The notes beneath the pieces were generated by a model, which saw only the letters and a program-made list of their open reading frames with translations, ran no database searches and was not told the origin of the DNA. DNA of 64,000 nt from Diphasiastrum complanatum (Eukaryota > Streptophyta > Lycopodiopsida > Lycopodiales > Lycopodiaceae). The position numbers and the translations under genes were made by a program. Below, in pieces: positions 47,796 through 58,738 of the stretch; position 1 is the stretch's first letter; the number at the start of each line of letters is the position of its first letter. The stretch is taken from the NCBI GenBank assembly GCA_029204225.1, contig CM055100.1, positions 8,632,713 through 8,696,712 of the forward strand, given 5' to 3'.

Positions 47796-49664
47796 ATGCC
47801 AAGAACACACTCTCAAGCAACTATTGAACAAAAACATTTAGAGCATGCACAACGATTAGAAGCATATAGAAAATCTAGAGATTTCTATTTGCAGAATTTG
47901 GAAAATTCACCAATTAGAGCAAGATTAACACCTAAAGCATTTAACGATATTCTTAATGCTACTACAACATTTTTTTTAAGGTCCATTACAACACCAAGTT
48001 CTACAGACTCATCAGAATCAGATTTGTTTGATTCCACCTCTAAACTAGGTTCAGAATCAAAATCTTCTTCATCAGAACCATCATCTGAGCGTAGTCTAGA
48101 TCTTGATCCTCCTAGTCCTCCTAGTTCACCATCTGATAATATGGCAAACCCAGCGCCACCCACATCTACCAAAATCAGATACAATTTCTTTAAGAGATCA
48201 TCTTTTGAAGATGCGAATAGTTATTTGTCCCAGTTTGAATCTATTACTGTAGCAAATAAAGAACATACAAATAAAGTACAAAGTTAAAATTTTGTCAGGT
48301 CTTCTGCAAAAGCAGGCTAGGATTTGGTACTGTCAATTAGTACCGAAAACATTTAATACTTGGAATGTCTTAAAAGTAGCATTCCTTAAGCAGTTTAGGG
48401 AGATAGGATATTCAACTAGATTGTTGGCACGACTTAATTCTGTTGAGAAAAAGCCAAAGGAATCTCTTAGAAAGTATACTCGTAGAGTTAAGAATTTAAT
48501 AGGAAAATTAGGAGCCCAGTATCCGGTTCCTATGCAAAACGAATGGTTCTTGGGCGGCTTGCCTAAGAAAATGGATCGTTATTGTCGACAAGGATTGATG
48601 ACCTCTTTGGAAGATGTCATTGCCTCTGCCGAAAATTATGAAACTTCTCGAATTTCTTGAAGACGGAGAAATGAGAGAAAAAATGTAGCAAAAAGCATAA
48701 ATCGAAACGTACAGAAGAATATGAATCATCCGAATCAAAATCCAATTCAGCAGATGAAGAAGAATCTTCACATTATTCATTTTATTCTTCTTCATCAGAA
48801 GAAGAATCTTCTTATAGGAAATCAGTGAGTAGGAATTCAGATAGAAAGAAGAGAATGGAGAAGTCCGAAAATATGGATCCATTAAGGAAGAGTGTTGAGA
48901 TATTATCAAAAGAAATGAGTGATTTAAAAGTCCAGATGTCTGACGTTAAAGCCAAATGGAAGAAAGCGAAGCTTAACGACAATGTTTGGTGTACCGCTTG
49001 AGGGAAGGAAGGTCATTCTAAGACTAACTGTCCCAGTTTACAGACTAACTATTTAGAAGAGGAATTATTCCTCTGTCCGGTTACTAATTATAAGGAGGTA
49101 GCTTATACTGCAATTCCTTCTAACCAAAAGAACGTTATACCAAAATCACACATTGGTCAACAATACACCATTTTGCATAGAGGAGGGACAAGAGATTCTA
49201 CTCCACCACCCAGAGTAAGGGGTTCATGTTACAATTGTGGAGCCCCTGGTCACTATTCTCCTAATTGTCCTGAATCTAGGCGATTAGTAGGATATGTGCC
49301 ACTTTGTGCAAATTGTAAAGGAAAAGGGCATGTCACTCCTGAATGTCCTCAGCCACAACAACCACGGTCTAAACCGAGGTTTGTAAACTCGCCTAGAGAA
49401 GATGAGCTTCGGCCATCTAAAATCAACACGGACATGGTAGTCCAAAGGATAGAAGTAGATCAGTCTGAATCACAAGATCAAGACATAAATAAAGTAACTA
49501 CTAGAAGTAGTAAAGATGTTTCAACTCTTAGAGATAAGAATAAAATCAAGAAAATGAAAAACGTGACAGATAGGCCTACTGAAAAACATTATGATGTTGA
49601 TATCAGTTCGGAAGCTAAAAAGCTTTTAGATGAAAAAACCAAAAAAGTTAAAAAAAAGTAATGT
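47796..49664 (+). pseudogene. Gag of the second Gypsy element, broken
   Basis: The ATG at 47796 opens the same N-terminus as at 30841 (MPRTHSQATIEQKHLEHAQR). The capsid domain starts at about 48136, is frameshifted near 48280, and continues 48292-48660 (FLKQFREIGYSTRLL, LGGLPKKMDRYCRQGL). After TGA at 48658 the Glu/Ser-rich stretch follows in shifted frames. The first knuckle has TGA (48999) in place of its second Cys. Two further intact CCHC knuckles follow, CYNCGAPGHYSPNC and CANCKGKGHVTPEC, then a charged tail to TAA at 49659. This copy shows what the first element has lost after its second knuckle. Confidence 0.85.
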
Positions 49665-49754
49665 TCTCAGATCCAGCTATAAGTAACGAGATACCTAGAG
49701 ATGCATCGCCACTAAGGCATCACTCATATGATATAGTGGAAGACCTTTCCAGCT

Positions 49755-50942
49755 GGAGTATTAGTTTTTGGAAGGGGGAAAGAAAGAGTAGTGGTTGATG
49801 AATACCCAGAAGTACCTCAATTTGAACGAGCGCCAATTGCATCAATTGAATGGGAAGAACTCACTGATAGTGATACGAGTTCTGAAACATCAACATATGA
49901 AGATGTAGAATTGAGGGATGTACTAGGTTTAGAGTGGAATACCCCAGATGAACCACCTCCCAAGGTTAGAGAGCCTGATATCTGTCTTATAAATCTTGGA
50001 ACAGAGGATGAACCTAAGAAGATCAAAGTAGGTGCTCATCTAAGCCCAGAAGACAAGAAAACATATGAGGACTTGTGCAAGAAATATCAGCACATATTTG
50101 CTTGGAATTATTCAGATCTGAAAGGAATACCTCTAGATTTAGTGAAGCATACTATACCCCTGAAACCTGATGCTAAATTCATTAGGCAGAAACAATGGAG
50201 GTTGCCATTTCACATGAAAGAAGGAGTATTGAAGGAATTAGAACAATTGAAAGGAGCTAGGTTGATCTTTCCTGTGGACAATACTGAATGGTGTTTACCG
50301 ATAGTCCCACGACTAAAAATGAATTCTACTCAAATTCGAGTCTTTGTCAACTATAAGCAACTAAACGAGCATACAAGAAAAGATTATTATCCGTTTCCTT
50401 TTATAGACGAAGTGCTAGAAGAATCGGCAGGAAGAAAGATCTATTCTTTCATGGACTGTTTTGCTGGCTATACCCAAATAGCCATTGCTGAAGAAAATAA
50501 GCTTAAAACCACTTTCACCACCACCTTCAGAGTTTTCGCCTATCACGTTATGCCTTTCGGTTTATCAAACGTTCCAGCCACATATCAAAGGTTTATGAAT
50601 GAAAATTTTCAAGATATCCTAGACAGAAACTTGAAAATCTTTATGGATGATTTATTTGGAGCATCTTCTTAAAGAACACTTGGCAATACTTGAAAAATGT
50701 TTTCAAAAGCTACTACTTGTATAGCCCTAAATGCCAACAAATGCATATTTCGACATGTCATTAGCCGCTATGGTATAGCTACTGATCCAGAAAAGATTGC
50801 GATGCTTCTAGCCATTATGTCACCCTCCACTGTAACACAATTACAATCTTTCTTATGAGGGACTAGCTATTATAGAAACTATGTGATGGCCTATGCCTCA
50901 ATAACCTATCCTATGACTGGGTCATTGAAAGAGAAATCTGAA
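49755..50942 (+). pseudogene. Reverse transcriptase, Tat-like, truncated
   Basis: A linker (INLGTEDEPKKIKVGAHLSP, FAWNYSDLKGI) leads into RT: PRLKMNSTQIRVFVNYKQLN, FMDCFAGYTQIAI, MPFGLSNVPATYQRFM and the active site FMDD at about 50640. After a frameshift near 50670 come KCIF and GIATDPEKIAMLLA with YYRNYVMAYA. This linker and palm match the Tat branch and are only distantly similar to the RT at 33.5 kb. No protease domain separates gag from the linker; the 49665-49755 stretch has three stops. RNase H and integrase are missing. Confidence 0.8.
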
Positions 50943-50945
50943 CAT

Positions 50946-51461
50946 GAATTTTTTTTTGTGACAAGATATCCCCTTGGCCCAAAAACGGTTTGTCCCCAAA
51001 CATACACCCAAGCTAACCAAATGCATGTTCTTCTCCCTAATGTGGATATATCTACAAATGATGGTGATGAGCCTTATGGCATAAGCGATACATCTGACAA
51101 ATTTGAAAAAGATGCTCTTTATAAGCAATTGACCTACCATGATCATCATCGTTGGTTGGCGTCAGAGAGAGATTTAGACCTTTATCATGTATGCGAACGA
51201 CCAGATGTGCTAAAAAGGAATAGAAATCGAAATACTGAATCACAAAGTAGGGCTGAAACACATGGTGAATATCCAGATAATCAGGTTGATGCTGGATGAT
51301 TTATAAGGTCATGAAAATCCACCCTTGTCCTAAGGGGTTGAGAGTCAATAGGGTAATTTTGAGTTTGTTTTTGTTGATTTTTTTTTTTGTCTTGGTTGTA
51401 GATTTTAAGGTGTGACATTTCTTTATTAAAAAAAAAAAATTTGCACTAGCTAAAATTATGG
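50946..51461. other. Unassigned segment after truncated RT
   Basis: An open frame runs from the RT to 51299, but beyond about 50945 its residues (EPYGISDTSDKFEKD, HHRWLASERDLDLYHV) match no domain I recognise. It may be another inserted fragment or coding-like chance. Confidence 0.4.
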
Positions 51462-51840
51462 TTTTTGGATTTTTCGAGCTTTTTCGAATCTCTCAGAGAT
51501 TTTCGATTTATTGGGAATTTTTTAAGATTTTGGAGTTATTCGGAATTTTTTGAAATTTTCGAGTTATTTGGAATTTTTCGAGTCCCTAAGAAATATTTTC
51601 GAGTTTATCCACTTTTTTCGAGTCTATCGGACTTTTCCGAGTCTATTCACAAATTCTTTCGAGGCTCTTCAGTTTTTCGAATTTTTCGAATTATTTAGAA
51701 ATTTTTCGAGTTCTCTAACTTTTTCGAGTCTTTCAGATTTTTCGAGACTTTTCAAGTCTCTTTGAATTTTCGAGTCTCTCCAAAATTTTCAAGTCCCTTT
51801 GAAATTTTTCTTTCCGAAAATTTTTCGATTTCATTTTTTG
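51462..51840. repeat. TTTTTCGAGTCT-type degenerate tandem repeat
   Basis: More than a dozen variants of TTTTTCGAGTCT / TTTTCGAATT follow each other at intervals of about 15-30 bases. The tract translates into Phe/Glu/Ser-rich frames without meaning. It is a distinct low-complexity block next to the A-rich block. Confidence 0.8.
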
Positions 51841-52440
51841 AGTTTTCCGAAAAAACCAAAAAATAAAATAAAAAAATCATAGAGTAAAAAAAAACAAGAG
51901 TCAAAATAAATAAATTTTCGAAAAAACCAAAAAAATAACATAAAAGTTTGAAAAAACCTTTAAAAAAAAATAGTGTCAAAAAAATAATTTTTCAAAAAAA
52001 CCAAAAAATAACACAAAAGAAATCATAAAAAAAAAAAACAAAATAGTGTCAAAAAAATAAAATTCTCAAAAAAAAAAAATCAAAAAATAACATAAAAAAA
52101 CCATAGAATGAAAAAAACAAAATAGTGTCCAAAAACATAAATTTTGAAAAAACCAAAAAATAACACTAAAAAAATCAGTAAAATAAATAAAGTAGTGTCA
52201 ATAAAAACAAATTTTAGAAAAAACCAAAAAATAACATAAAAAAAATGAATACATCTAAAAAAAAATGGTGTAAAAAAAACTAAATATTCAAAAAACCAAA
52301 AATAAAAAAACAAAATAGTGTCAAAAAAACTTAATTTTCAAAAAATTAAAAAAATAACATAGATAGTACAAATAGCTGTAACTTGTCAAAAAATTAGATA
52401 TTCAAAAAATGAAAAAAAAATATTGCTAAAAATGGTGTTA
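51841..52440. repeat. A-rich minisatellite with unit of about 55-65 bp
   Basis: The units contain AAATAGTGTCAAAAA, then TAAATTTTC, then AAAAAACCAAAAAATAACA in the same order, roughly nine times. The spacing varies because of A-run length changes. Non-coding. Confidence 0.8.
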
Positions 52441-52469
52441 AATCTTAAAAGAACCGAATTTTCTAATGG

Positions 52470-54412
52470 ATTCTCAGTTCAAGTTTGATCTAATGGTAGA
52501 CAAACTCGATGGATCAAATTACCATCTATGAAAATTCAAGATGCAAGTCATGCTAGTGGCCAAATTTGTTTGGAAAATAGTCACAATTATCAAATTACTG
52601 TGTCGATGAGCAAGCCATTTCTAAATGGAAGCTTAGAGATGAAAAAGATTTCATCTTAATCACTCTTAATATATCAGACACACGGATTGGCCACATCAGA
52701 CAAGCCCAATCTTTGAAAGAGCTTGAAAATTTTTGAGCACACTCTACGAAGTAAATGATGTCACTTCAAAACTGCGTTTGAGAAAGAAATTTTTCTCTCT
52801 CAGAATGTTAGAAAGTGATTCTTTTCAAAATCACATCAATCAATTAAAGACTCTACTTGAGTAGATGACAACAATAGGTTCAGTCATCGAAGCTTCAGAG
52901 GTTGTCATGACCTTATTATCTAGCATGTTGTCCTCGTATGAAAATTGGGTGATGGTCATTTCGACTCACTTAAAACTTTCTTTGTCTAGACTCATAACTA
53001 TTCTACTGTAGGAGGAGATTCATAAAAATGGTGCATCCTCGTCCTCCATTGAAAATTCACAAGCTCTTTACTCCTAGAGAGGCTTGAAGAAACAACCAAA
53101 GAGGAAGAAGATGGTCAAACAATTCGGCTCAAATCATAAACAGTCACAGAAGCCAAGCTCAAATTAAAATCAGCAACCTATTCAGAATAAGAAGAAGATG
53201 TTCTGTGAATACTGCAAAAAGACAAATTACAAGATCTAGTACTATCGAGTCCTCAAGTTCAACAACAAAACAGAGCCACTGGACAAGCCAATGTCGTAGT
53301 TGAAACAGAATAGAATCTCGAAGATGATGAGCAAAATGCATTCATGGTGAACCATCACCATGTTGATTAATAGGACGAATGGTTCCTCGATTCTAGAGCG
53401 ACATAGCACATATCAAGCCATCAACAATGGTTCCACGACTATTTAGCTTATAGTACAAAAACATCTGTTCACCTTGGAGACAATAGCTTGCACACGATCG
53501 AAGGTGAAGGTACTGTCAAGTTGAATTTTTAGAATGGACAATCCAAACTCATCTCAAAAGTATTGTATTTTCCAACTCTGGCAACCAATCTATTGTTTGT
53601 CAATAGAATTACTGATTCAGGACATAAGGTAGAGTTTGAATTCGATTTTTGTAAAAATTTCGATAAAGAAAAGAGAGTCCTTGCACTTGGAAAAAGACAA
53701 TAATATCTGTATCAGTTTACTCAGTACTATTTTGTCATTATTCGTGCTTTAAACAACTCAGTTTTGATTAATAAAAAATTGATTTGGCATTATAGACGGG
53801 CACTTGAATAATGTATCTATTGCAAATATGTCTAAAAAAAATATAGTTCTTGATTTTGATTATTGAACTATTGACTCTCCAGTCTGCCAAAGTTTTATCA
53901 TAGGAAAGTAGATTAGAAGGCCTTAAGTCGAATCAAGAAAATATATCTAGAAATATGTTAGACATAATTCATTCAAGTATATATGGTCAATGCAGAAACC
54001 ATCATTACTTAGTGCTAAATTCTTTATTACATTTATTAACGAGCACAAATCTGAAGCCTTTCATTTCTTCAAGATTTATAAAGGGCTTGTTGAGTTGTAG
54101 ATGGAAAAAAGAAGATTAAAGCACAATTGTGGTGAATACATATCCAATGCATTCAAGGAGTATTGTTTTAAAAATGGTATTGAACAACAATTTGTTGCTT
54201 CCTATTTTCCTTAGTCTAATGGACTTCTAGAGAGAAAGAACAGAACCTTAGTCGAATCTACTAAGTGCGTTATCACTCATGCATCGTTGGCTAAATCTTT
54301 TTGGAAACATGTTGTTTCGACAACAGATTATTTGCAGAATCGATGTATAACTAAAGATTTATCGAACAACAAAACTCATTATGAAGTTTGGACTGGATCC
54401 AAACCTTCATAA
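52470..54412 (+). pseudogene. Decayed Ty1/copia gag to integrase fragment
   Basis: The plus-strand trace starts with VDKLDGSNYHL, the copia gag motif with TGA for Trp. It continues with LLSSMLSSYENWV, a damaged knuckle CEYCKKTNYK, pre-integrase words, KHNCGEYISNAFKEYC and SNGLLERKNRTLVES (integrase Glu region), and ends KTHYEVWTGSKPS. The many stops show long decay. RT and LTRs were not found; similarity ends abruptly near 54412. It is a different copy from the one at 45.1 kb. Confidence 0.75.
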
Positions 54413-56161
54413 AAGCATCAAAAATTTTCAGATACGCCATTCATGATGTTGCTACTCCCAATCATTTATGTGAAACTATCCATTTAGGTTTAGGGTTCCC
54501 GATAGATTTATGTCCAGCTGTCGCCAATTGCATTGCAACAAAGAGCGTTTATCCATGTCACAACACGAAACCTCTAACCCTAATGTTCATGTGGAGATGG
54601 AGATTTTCCATAGAAAGCTTCGAACCATTTCAAAGGTATTTATGATTGATCAATTTCCAAGGGCGCACAGGTTACATTTCACCGATTTCCATGTTCCATT
54701 ACAGCTATTGCAACAATTTTTTCAGTGATTCAAAGAATTCATTGAACTGAGCACAGCGGCTTCAAAAATTTTATAGCGACCACAGTGACTTCAAAGATTT
54801 GATTGTAGCGACCACATCAATATCAAAGACTGCATTTCAGTTTTTGAGATTACATTGCAGCGACCATAGTGACTTTAGAGACTTCTCCTCAACGATTTCA
54901 GCCATTCAGAGACTGAACTCTCCTTTATATTATCATTAATATAGAAGTCATTGAAATATCAGCTTAAGGTTGCAAATTGTAACCCTAAACAGACTCTTCA
55001 AGGACCACGAAAGCCAGTGCGCCAGCGCACCAGCCATCGCGGCCCTTGCGAGGATGCTTCTTGATTTTCTGACGTGCGATTTTAGGGAGTAATTAATCAT
55101 ATTTCAGAGATTCTATGTCAGCAATTTCACATTCCCAAGAGTGATCTCTCCTTCATACAGTCAATAGCCTGTAGTCAATAAGGAATCTTTTGTCTGCCCA
55201 CCCCTAAACTCAGTCTTCAGGGGCCACGAAGAGTTTTGTAAAGAAATTTGTATTCTTTAAAAAGTGTTAAAGCTGCATTAGGTAGGTAAATGTAAGAAGC
55301 CAGCAAAGGTTTGTGAAGTTAACCTCTCTCTCTCTCAAATGTCCTGACCTCTTATTGTTACATTATCATATTTACAACTCGAGGGTGGTTTCAAACCCAG
55401 GCTTGACCTAGTCTACTTTAGCTAGGTCTTTACTTTATGGGTTAAAAAAGCCTCTCATTTGGCTTATTTTATATTTGTGAAAATCAATGGTATCTTCCCT
55501 TTTATTGCAAAAAGAAAAGCAAGGATATGCTTACTAGTCACAAAGCACTTACTTTCTAAAAGAGATTCGTCAAAATTTGCAATCACATGGAAGTGATGTA
55601 GATGTTCGTATAATGCAAACAAATACATGCACATATTTGATTAGATTTGTTAGTGGACGACCCCATCATTTCACATTATTCTTCGTCCTCAACTTTAAAC
55701 TCTCATATCCATCTTCAAATATTTAGGTATACACATGCCTTGCATAAGGCTGTGAAATGAAAGTAAGTTTTAGTTACAAGTACACATAGTAAAATTTATA
55801 TTTAATTCTACTTCATTTTTCTTCTTTCATGTCATGTTTTTTGATGATTTTGGTTTTAATTTATTTTCACATTTGTGTGTCAAAAGTGATTTTTGGATTA
55901 ATATAGAAGCTACTAGGGTTTTGATTGTAGGCTTGTAACAAGTATAATTGTTCTCTGTGTTTTTTTATTTATAAAACTTCCAGAGGCTATGTACTTCTTG
56001 TCTTAAGTTTGTGGCTAATTCCAAGATCAACTTGAAATTTGGTTCTTGTAGATATTAGATTTTGGATAGGGCTTCTCTCCTAGCCAAAATGGTCTTTAAA
56101 GTATTTTTTAAAAATGGACATTTATGTCTTTAGATTTTTAAGACTTGCCCTTAGATACTAA
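54413..56161. other. No gene recognised
   Basis: Non-coding apart from the short repeat at 54745-54890. A CT microsatellite of about six units lies near 55326. Confidence 0.5.
54745..54890. repeat. Imperfect tandem repeat around GCGACCACAGTGACTTCAAA
   Basis: Four diverged copies of a 35-45-bp unit: CAGCGGCTTCAAA, GCGACCACAGTGACTTCAAA, GCGACCACATCAATATCAAA and GCGACCATAGTGACTTTAGA. Confidence 0.65.
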
Positions 56162-57058
56162 GTGTCATGACCACAATTGACCGACCTTGGATTTATATCT
56201 CATAAGGGAGTTAGAAGGCCTAACTCAACTCATAAATAACTATGATCCAATACCTCATGGTATTAGATCATAATTATTGGTTGGAGGCTTAAAACCCATG
56301 ATGGTGGGCTACATATGAAACTAGCAGTGACTCATTAGTGACTAACTAATGTGCCCTAGATAGGCTGCTCATGATGTGTTCCCATTGAGGTGTCTTAGTT
56401 CACTCCTAGTTTAGGAAAGATCTTGGAGGCTAAAAGTATACCCATAGGCCTCCCCTCTGAGAAAGCCTAAATTTGTGGATGGTAGCTACAAACTACTAGA
56501 TTGACATCTCTCCTACATTGTGAGTTATTGCTATTGGTCCATAGCTTGGGGACTAGATCCATTTGATCTAGAGTTGCTTGTGATGGTTTGAGCCACCCAT
56601 CATTCTCTTTGTTTCCCTTACTTCAACAACCTAGTTTGAATCCATGGGAGGAGTTTGATAGTGAATTGTTTGGTGGGATAAAATTCGCTTGCTTTAGGAA
56701 TATTTACCTTTAAATTTTTTCTTTTTGGATTCAGGCTGAAAAGTCCTTTTTTTGGATAAGTGATTGGTTGAAAGTACATAGGCTAGCAAGTAACAAAGAG
56801 CAAAAATATTTTCTCTAGGATCCCCCTATTCCTATCAAAAGCATTTGACCTCCTATTCTTGCACAAAAGCTGTCAATCACCATGCAAAAGCTCCATAGGT
56901 CCAATTAGCTAGAGCACCTGGGCCCTCATAAGATTATGAATTACATTATTGGCCAATCCAAGAATGACGTGGTTTAACTAATAATCTTATACACCAGAGT
57001 GCCAACTATCCATGTCAGGAATTAGTCCGAATCCCACATACTGGACATGGACATAACA
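56162..57058 (-). repeat. Probable 3' LTR of the minus-strand chromovirus
   Basis: On the minus strand the sequence after the polypurine tract (GGGGGGAAGAA at 57071-57061) starts TGTTATGTCCATGTCCAG. A possible end …GTGGTCATGACA lies at 56162, giving about 0.9 kb with TG…CA ends. No second LTR lies in the window, so only the right boundary is well supported. Confidence 0.4.
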
Positions 57059-57060
57059 TT

Positions 57061-57496
57061 CTTCCCCCCTTGAACTACTTTTGTCCTCATAAGTGAAAAT
57101 AAAAAGATTTCTTCTTTATGCTTTCAACTCTTTCCCATGAATCATCATCCTCAGTGTGACCCTTCCATCTAATCAAGCACTCGGAGATAGAAAGAATTCT
57201 CAATTATTTATCTCTAGTTCTGAGCACTCTTTCAGGTTCTAAAGGTTCACTAAGCGATAAACCCTCCAAGTGGGTAAGATCCTAATCAACTCCAACTACA
57301 TCACCTTCATGTAAACTTAATTTTAATGGGCTTACATGAAAACTGGGTGAGCAGTCAACTTATTCTGAAAATCAAGTTTGTAAGCTAAAGAACCAATTTT
57401 CTTTATAATCCGAAACGGTCCACAATATTTGGTAGACAACTTATAATGCTTTTCCATACGCCTAGTCTTAGAATCTTTTAGAATTCTAAGATATAC
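57061..57496 (-). pseudogene. Chromovirus integrase C-terminus and chromodomain (left half)
   Basis: Read leftward from 57496, the minus strand gives VYLRILKDSKTRRMEKHYKL, then KYCGPFRIIKKIGSLAYKL (GPY/F module) and HPVF. After frame changes a chromodomain appears (SECLIRWKGHTEDDDSWERV), then GGACAAAAGTAG and the PPT. The chromodomain identifies a chromovirus. The gene is split at 57496 by the non-autonomous LTR element; the preceding part resumes at 62304. Confidence 0.8.
57492..57496. repeat. 5-bp target-site duplication TATAC (left)
   Basis: Identical to 62304-62308, directly flanking the LTR element. Confidence 0.9.
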
Positions 57497-58724
57497 TGTA
57501 GCGCAGGCATCCCAAAGGGAGCGGGAACCACGACTTAGCTTCCCAGCTTTCAACTCTTGCCATCCAAACCCACTTGACATACAAGCAGCCAACTCGCCAA
57601 CAACGATCAAACTTAACCAACTTGAAGTTCCGAAAACCAACATTGAGATCCAACCTGGCGCCATGCCAGATCGGGGGTCCCGATGTGGGTGACTTCCCTC
57701 CAAGCAAGACGCCTGACATACATCAAACTTAACCAACTCGAAGCTTCGTTACAAACGAGTAACATCCATTCCAAGCAAGCGGTCTGACTTACATCAGACT
57801 TAACCAACTGAAAGCTCGTCACGAGCGCTGGAAGCCAACCTGTCGCCACGCCAGACTGGACAGCCATAAACAAGTAACGTCCACCCAAGCAAGCCATCCA
57901 ACTCAGTCGACAGGTTAGAGCCCGTTCCCTAAGAGCTTAACCCATTCACGTTCATGCAAGGAACACTCAGAACCACAAGCCGTGACAGATATGGAAACAA
58001 CCACTTCCTGGACCAAATGGTCCCGACAGCATACCGCTGGCGCCACAGACCGAATGGTCCCGCCGGCATACTGCTGGCGTCCCAGGATACGACCCTCAGC
58101 TATGTGCCAACTTAAAAATTTTGAAAGCGGCCTTACAATTGGCGCTTTTACCGAACACTGAAACCCAGAAGGTAATCAGAGTCAGTTTGAGAAAAATCTC
58201 ACTTTATTGATAAATCTGAGAAGGTTACATTTCAAGTGTGTGACCGACCCTAGTCTCTGGGGCGCTAGCATGCCAAGGCGAGAGCCATGACAACATTCCA
58301 GCAAGGGAGGCTGAGACTTGGTTGGAGCTCGCCCTGAGTCGCAACCCGCACTCCCCTATAGTATTGGTGTGATACGGCACCCCCCCTCATACCAAGCACT
58401 CTACCCAAGCTGGTAAAGCACGTTTTTCTCTCTCTAGAATTTTCTCTTTCTAGAAAGTCATTTTCTCTCTCTAGATTTTATTGATCCCCAGGCTTCCTTC
58501 AATCATGCCTAGATCGTGTGAGGTGATTGCACATCGCTCTGAGTTCTCTGGACTCCGCTAGAACCGATCAAAGATTTTCAGCCATAGGAACTTGGCGCTG
58601 GCTGGATTTTGGTCATAGTGGCGCCGGGAGCGGTGCCGAGAGCAGCAGGGGCGCTGCTGGCGCCGGGGACATAGCTGGCGCCGATGGCGCTGGAAGTAGA
58701 GCTTGTAAAGGTAGCTTTACAACA
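57497..58724 (-). repeat. 3' LTR (D) of the non-autonomous element
   Basis: Plus-strand ends TGTAGCGCAGG…TTTACAACA. It contains GC-rich GGCGCC/GGCGCTGG runs at about 58610-58700. Its minus-strand frames of 70-165 codons have no known domain. Confidence 0.9.
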
Positions 58725-58738
58725 TCCACCCCACCTTT
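58725..58738 (-). other. Polypurine tract of the non-autonomous element
   Basis: On the minus strand AAAGGTGGGGTGGA directly precedes the LTR start TGTTGTAAAGC. Confidence 0.8.

Larger units (their letters stand above)
45939..50945 (+). mobile_element. Second Gypsy element, related LTR and gag but Tat-like RT, 3'-truncated
   Basis: It begins with a 1,029-bp LTR and a tRNA-Asp PBS, has a MITE in its leader, then gag and RT, and ends near the RT thumb with no RNase H, integrase or 3' LTR in the window. It is inserted into the Copia integrase at 45938. The expected 5-bp target copy (GCTAA) cannot be checked because the right end is missing. Frameshifts and stops make it defective. Confidence 0.8.

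Noticed and set aside
51465-52313. Phe-rich frames on both strands
   Set aside because: They arise from the TTTTTCGAG and A-rich repeats.
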